Of a stretch of DNA of 64,000 nt, positions 61,472 through 64,000 are shown piece by piece; position 1 is the first letter of the stretch; every line of letters starts with the position of its first letter. The DNA comes from Spirosoma sordidisoli (GTDB lineage: Bacteria > Bacteroidota > Bacteroidia > Cytophagales > Spirosomataceae). Where the stretch lies: the NCBI RefSeq assembly GCF_004138325.1, contig NZ_SBLB01000006.1, positions 186,001 to 250,000 of the forward strand, written 5' to 3'. The position numbers and the translations under genes were made by a program. The notes under the pieces were generated by a model. That model saw nothing but the letters and a program-made list of their open reading frames with translations. It was not told the DNA's origin and did not search any database.

Positions 61472-62584
61472 TTATCTGGATGTTACGCACCGAAAGCCGA
61501 GGTTATTACTCCCACTCGTTACTTCTCCTTTGCCCCGGCTCCCGGCTTTGTATCGAATACAATATTGATCACTGCACAGAAACGAGCCGCCCCGCTGCAC
61601 CCGCTTTATGGCGCCAGGCTCGTCGGGGTCGTAGCTATCAGTGGGCCCCTGCGGATTCTGAGCCGGCGACGCAGCGTAGTAATCGGGGCGGTAAAAGTCC
61701 TGACACCACTCCCACACATTACCGTCCATGTCGTACAGCCCGTACGGGTTAGGTGGGAACGTTTTGACCGGAGCGGCTTCGGCGTACCCGTCTTCTTCCG
61801 TGTTTTTCTGCGGAAAATTGCCCTGGTAAATGTTGGCCATCCATTTGCCCGCCGGCTTCAGCTCGTCACCCCAGTAGTAGGTAGACGGCTTTTTGCCACC
61901 CCGTGCAGCCAGTTCCCATTCGGCTTCGGTAGGTAGTCGTTTGCCCGCCCACTGCGCGTAGGCGGCCGCATCTTCGTAGCTGACATGCACAACCGGCTCG
62001 TTGTCGCGCCCCTGTAGGGAACTGCCCGGCCCCTTCGGATGCCGCCAGCTCGCACCGCCTACGTACCGCCACCACTGCAGCGGATCGGTGAGGGATACGG
62101 CCTGGGCGGGGGGCGTAAACACCGCAGAGCCGGACACCAGCTGATCGGCGGGAACGTCCGGGAAATCGGCTGGCTTCAGCGGTCGCTCGGCTACGGTGAC
62201 ATAGCCCGTCTTGCTGACGAAGCGGGCAAACTCGGCATTGGTCACTTCGTGCTCGTCCATCCAGAAACCAGCAACGGTCACGTTATGAACGGGCCGGGCA
62301 TCGGGAAACTCGTCGGCGCCCATCAGAAAGGTAGTACCGGGTATCCAGACCATCCCGTCGGGGTGGCCCGTACCGGCCGCCTGACGAATTGTGGAGGAGT
62401 CGGAAGGTTTTTCGCTGGCGCGGCCGGGCGAAGCGTTCGTGTCCGACGTTGACTGGCATCCGCCCATGACGGCGCTCCCCAAACCGATCATCACCGAGGC
62501 TACGCGCGTAACGGTTAGCACGCCCCGAAATCGTAACGCTGGGTGAACGGAGCAATCGATAAGGCGGCTAATTTTAGGGGTCAT
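61472..62584 (-). CDS. Formylglycine-generating-enzyme family lipoprotein
   Basis: ATG at 62584 (MTPKISRLIDCS, 370 aa); a GTG eight codons upstream is possible. The N-terminus leads to a lipobox (GLGSAVMGGCQS), so the protein is exported and lipidated. The FGE-sulfatase domain covers about 75-370: MVWIPGTTFLMGADEFPDARPVH, EVTNAEFARFV, WAGKRLPTEAEWELAARGG, MDGNVWEWCQDF, and the active-site pair Cys337 and Cys342 in GGSFLCSDQYCIRYKAGSR, spaced as in true FGE. Both copper-binding cysteines being present argues for oxygen-dependent sulfatase activation rather than a GldK/J-like structural role. Confidence 0.88.
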   Translation of the reverse strand: MTPKISRLIDCSVHPALRFRGVLTVTRVASVMIGLGSAVMGGCQSTSDTNASPGRASEKPSDSSTIRQAAGTGHPDGMVWIPGTTFLMGADEFPDARPVHNVTVAGFWMDEHEVTNAEFARFVSKTGYVTVAERPLKPADFPDVPADQLVSGSAVFTPPAQAVSLTDPLQWWRYVGGASWRHPKGPGSSLQGRDNEPVVHVSYEDAAAYAQWAGKRLPTEAEWELAARGGKKPSTYYWGDELKPAGKWMANIYQGNFPQKNTEEDGYAEAAPVKTFPPNPYGLYDMDGNVWEWCQDFYRPDYYAASPAQNPQGPTDSYDPDEPGAIKRVQRGGSFLCSDQYCIRYKAGSRGKGEVTSGSNNLGFRCVTSR

Positions 62585-62595
62585 AGCTGCGTCTG

Positions 62596-62612
62596 GCCAG
62601 TGGCTCACTGGC
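62596..62612 (-). repeat. Small hairpin at the FGE-gene leader
   Basis: GCCAGTG (62596-62602), loop GCT, CACTGGC (62606-62612) is a perfect 7-bp stem that ends 11 nt before the ATG at 62584, where a ribosome would bind. Confidence 0.4.
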
Positions 62613-62735
62613 TAAAGTTAGCGACATCAGCTAAACTACTAGTCCAGATGGGTTAGTAATAACAGACGGATTTTTGTCCTTATAGGAAAGTGTGTTCAAT
62701 TTCTATACTACTTTAGTCTACTTTACCCCTACCTC

Positions 62736-63662
62736 ATGAATCTCCCCATCGAACCGGGTTTCCCGAACCGACGAACCTTCCTGACCAGCGTTACGGCGCT
62801 GGCAGCAACGCCACTCCTGTCGGCTTTACCACGCGTTGGCCCGGCTCATTATCCCGGTCAAACCAGCCCGGCTTATACCGTTCAGCAGGTTATCGATCTC
62901 ATCCTGCGGGAGATTCCGGGCGCGCCCTTCGCCAAAACGGTCGATCAGCTGCGGGCCGGTAGTCCTGACCAGTCGGTAACGGGTATCGTTACGACCATGT
63001 TTCCCACCCTGGAGGTCATCGAAAAGACGGTAAAAGCCGGAGCTAACTTCATTATTGCCCACGAAACCCCGTTTTACAACAACGAAGATCAGACCGACTG
63101 GCTGCAGCAGGACGATGCTTATCGGTACAAAGTAGACCTGCTGACGAAGCATAAGATTGCCCTGTGGCGATTTCATGACTACTGGCACGCCCACAAACCC
63201 GATGGTATCCTGTTCGGCAACCTGCTCAGGCTCGGCTGGGACAAACTCTACGACAGCGCGAATCCCCGCATCATTACCCTGCCCCAGGCCATGCCGTTGC
63301 GGTCGATCGTTCAGCAGGTGAAACAAAAGCTGGATATCCCCTCCGTACGGGTAGTAGGCCGGTTGCAACAGCCCTGCCGCAGTCTGTACCTGGCGTTTGG
63401 CTACATGGACAGCAAGCGTCAGATAGCCGCCATTCAGGCGTACAAGCCCGATGTGATCCTGAGCGGAGAAACCAGAGAATGGGAAACGGTGGAGCGGGTC
63501 AGAGACGGCCTGCTGATGGGCCAGAAAACATCGCTGGTCGTGCTTAGCCACGCCGTCAGCGAAGAAGCCGGCATGGCTTACGCAGCTACCTGGCTGACGC
63601 CCAAACTGGCGGGTCTGCAGGTTACCCACATACCCAGCGGAAGCCCGTTTCAGTTACTCTGA
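62736..63662 (+). CDS. NIF3-like dinuclear metal protein, exported
   Basis: A 308-aa protein with a Tat-like signal (NRRTFLTSVTALAATPLLSAL). The NIF3 fold shows in VQQVIDLILREIPGAPF, VTGIVTTMFPTLEVIEKTVKAGANFIIAHETPFYNNED, LWRFHDYWHAHKPDGILFG (metal-binding His) and the C-terminal ILSGETREWETVERVRDGL...VVLSHAVSEEAGM. Cytoplasmic NIF3 (GTP cyclohydrolase I type 2-like) proteins lack signals, so export, probably by Tat with metal already bound, is unusual. It is divergent from the FGE/sulfatase genes. The substrate is unknown. Confidence 0.85.
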   Translation: MNLPIEPGFPNRRTFLTSVTALAATPLLSALPRVGPAHYPGQTSPAYTVQQVIDLILREIPGAPFAKTVDQLRAGSPDQSVTGIVTTMFPTLEVIEKTVKAGANFIIAHETPFYNNEDQTDWLQQDDAYRYKVDLLTKHKIALWRFHDYWHAHKPDGILFGNLLRLGWDKLYDSANPRIITLPQAMPLRSIVQQVKQKLDIPSVRVVGRLQQPCRSLYLAFGYMDSKRQIAAIQAYKPDVILSGETREWETVERVRDGLLMGQKTSLVVLSHAVSEEAGMAYAATWLTPKLAGLQVTHIPSGSPFQLL

Positions 63663-64000
63663 CCCGCGGACTGGCAACCTGCCAACAGCGTATAGACCAC
63701 TTACCACCAGGCCGGCTACAGTTACGGTTGCGCCCACGACCGTTTGCAGACCGGGTATTGGCAGGTTAGCCATAAAGGCCACATCCATCAGCCCGTGAAA
63801 AAGCGCACAGGCCAGTATACTGCCCCGACTTCTGCTGAAAAGAAACGTAAACAGGATCGAGCCACACCACAGACTAACAAGCCAGCCCGCCAGGCCAGCC
63901 CCATCCAGGCGACTAAAGCCGGACCTGGCATACAGAAACAATGGCCAGTGCCAGACTGCCCAGCCCAGCGTAAGCCAGCCCGAAGCGCCGAGTGCGGTAT
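63654..64000 (-). CDS. CPBP-family intramembrane glutamic endopeptidase, C-terminal part
   Basis: The frame runs off the right edge (TALGASGWLTLGWAVWHWPLFLY...). Visible CPBP/Abi motifs are the first His in VWHWPLFLY and the second in ACALFHGLMDVAFMANL; the Glu-Glu/Arg motif is expected beyond the edge. Several membrane helices are apparent (AGWLVSLWCGSILFTFLF, VVGATVTVAGLVVSGLYAV). CPBP enzymes include Rce1-type prenyl-protein proteases and bacteriocin-immunity proteins; the role here is open. It is convergent with the NIF3-like gene (9-bp overlap at the 3' ends). Confidence 0.8.
   Translation of the reverse strand, partial: TALGASGWLTLGWAVWHWPLFLYARSGFSRLDGAGLAGWLVSLWCGSILFTFLFSRSRGSILACALFHGLMDVAFMANLPIPGLQTVVGATVTVAGLVVSGLYAVGRLPVRGSE

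Noticed and set aside
1..64000. tRNA, rRNA, CRISPR arrays, IS elements, prophage, toxin-antitoxin or restriction systems
   Set aside because: I found no tRNA-like cloverleaf, no regularly spaced repeats, no transposase or integrase motifs and no nuclease/methylase pairs in either strand.

Overview
The window comes from a GC-rich (mid-50s %) Bacteroidota chromosome, most likely order Cytophagales and close to Spirosoma and its relatives. The signs are SusC/SusD and FecR/ECF-sigma loci, type IX secretion (T9SS) C-terminal tails, the order pheT - coiled-coil - zapA - rny, the Bacteroidota version of argE, and promoters of the form TTTG-N20-TAnnTTTG. I see no rRNA, tRNA, CRISPR array, IS element or prophage. 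This is ordinary chromosome with catabolic, envelope and housekeeping blocks.

Layout. 1-2.5 kb: ECF sigma, FecR anti-sigma and an STN-containing SusC receptor (cut by the left edge), all leftward. 2.7-7.7 kb: GH105 unsaturated glycuronyl hydrolase with a C-terminal GATase-like domain, argE, a secreted EEP-family phosphatase/nuclease and a cytoplasmic trypsin-like protease. 7.8-9.6 kb: small envelope or stress genes (lipoprotein, DUF937 protein, BON-LysM protein). 9.9-13 kb: OMP beta-barrel, a PliI-like exported protein, an HxlR regulator and miaA. 13-20 kb: a long leftward run of a 3,4-ketoisomerase/aminotransferase pair for a 3-amino-dideoxy sugar, GT2, methyltransferase, ribE, PASTA protein, T9SS protein and rhodanese. 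20-28.9 kb: DUF1684, pheT, a coiled-coil protein, zapA, rny, DUF4230, an M1 peptidase with a T9SS tail and a VOC protein. 29-37.4 kb: a 1125-aa T9SS protein, a PAS histidine kinase, a glycosyltransferase and an RqcH-like NFACT protein.

37.4-44.7 kb: a SusC-SusD pair with a clear promoter, an intergenic hairpin and a strong terminator, then an AGE-type sugar epimerase. 44.7-47.2 kb: a siderophore-type TonB receptor whose promoter overlaps an imperfect palindrome. 47.3-53.9 kb: a small lipoprotein, an ECF sigma next to a membrane-anchored HtrA-like protease, moaD-moaE, a probable gene remnant, YtxH and other stress-type membrane proteins, and a CREST/ceramidase-like hydrolase. 54-64 kb: a stand-alone GH1-like protein, an ABM-domain membrane protein, a five-PAS histidine kinase, a sulfatase with its own exported FGE-type lipoprotein, a NIF3-family protein, and the C-terminal part of a CPBP protease cut by the right edge.

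The most interesting items are the ECF sigma plus membrane-tethered protease pair, a nested inverted-repeat element between the small lipoprotein and the cytoplasmic protease, the aminosugar/lipid-glycosylation cluster, the exported FGE/sulfatase pair, the TonB-receptor promoter/operator, and a short broken gene after moaE. Nothing here is a clear new defence or mobile system.
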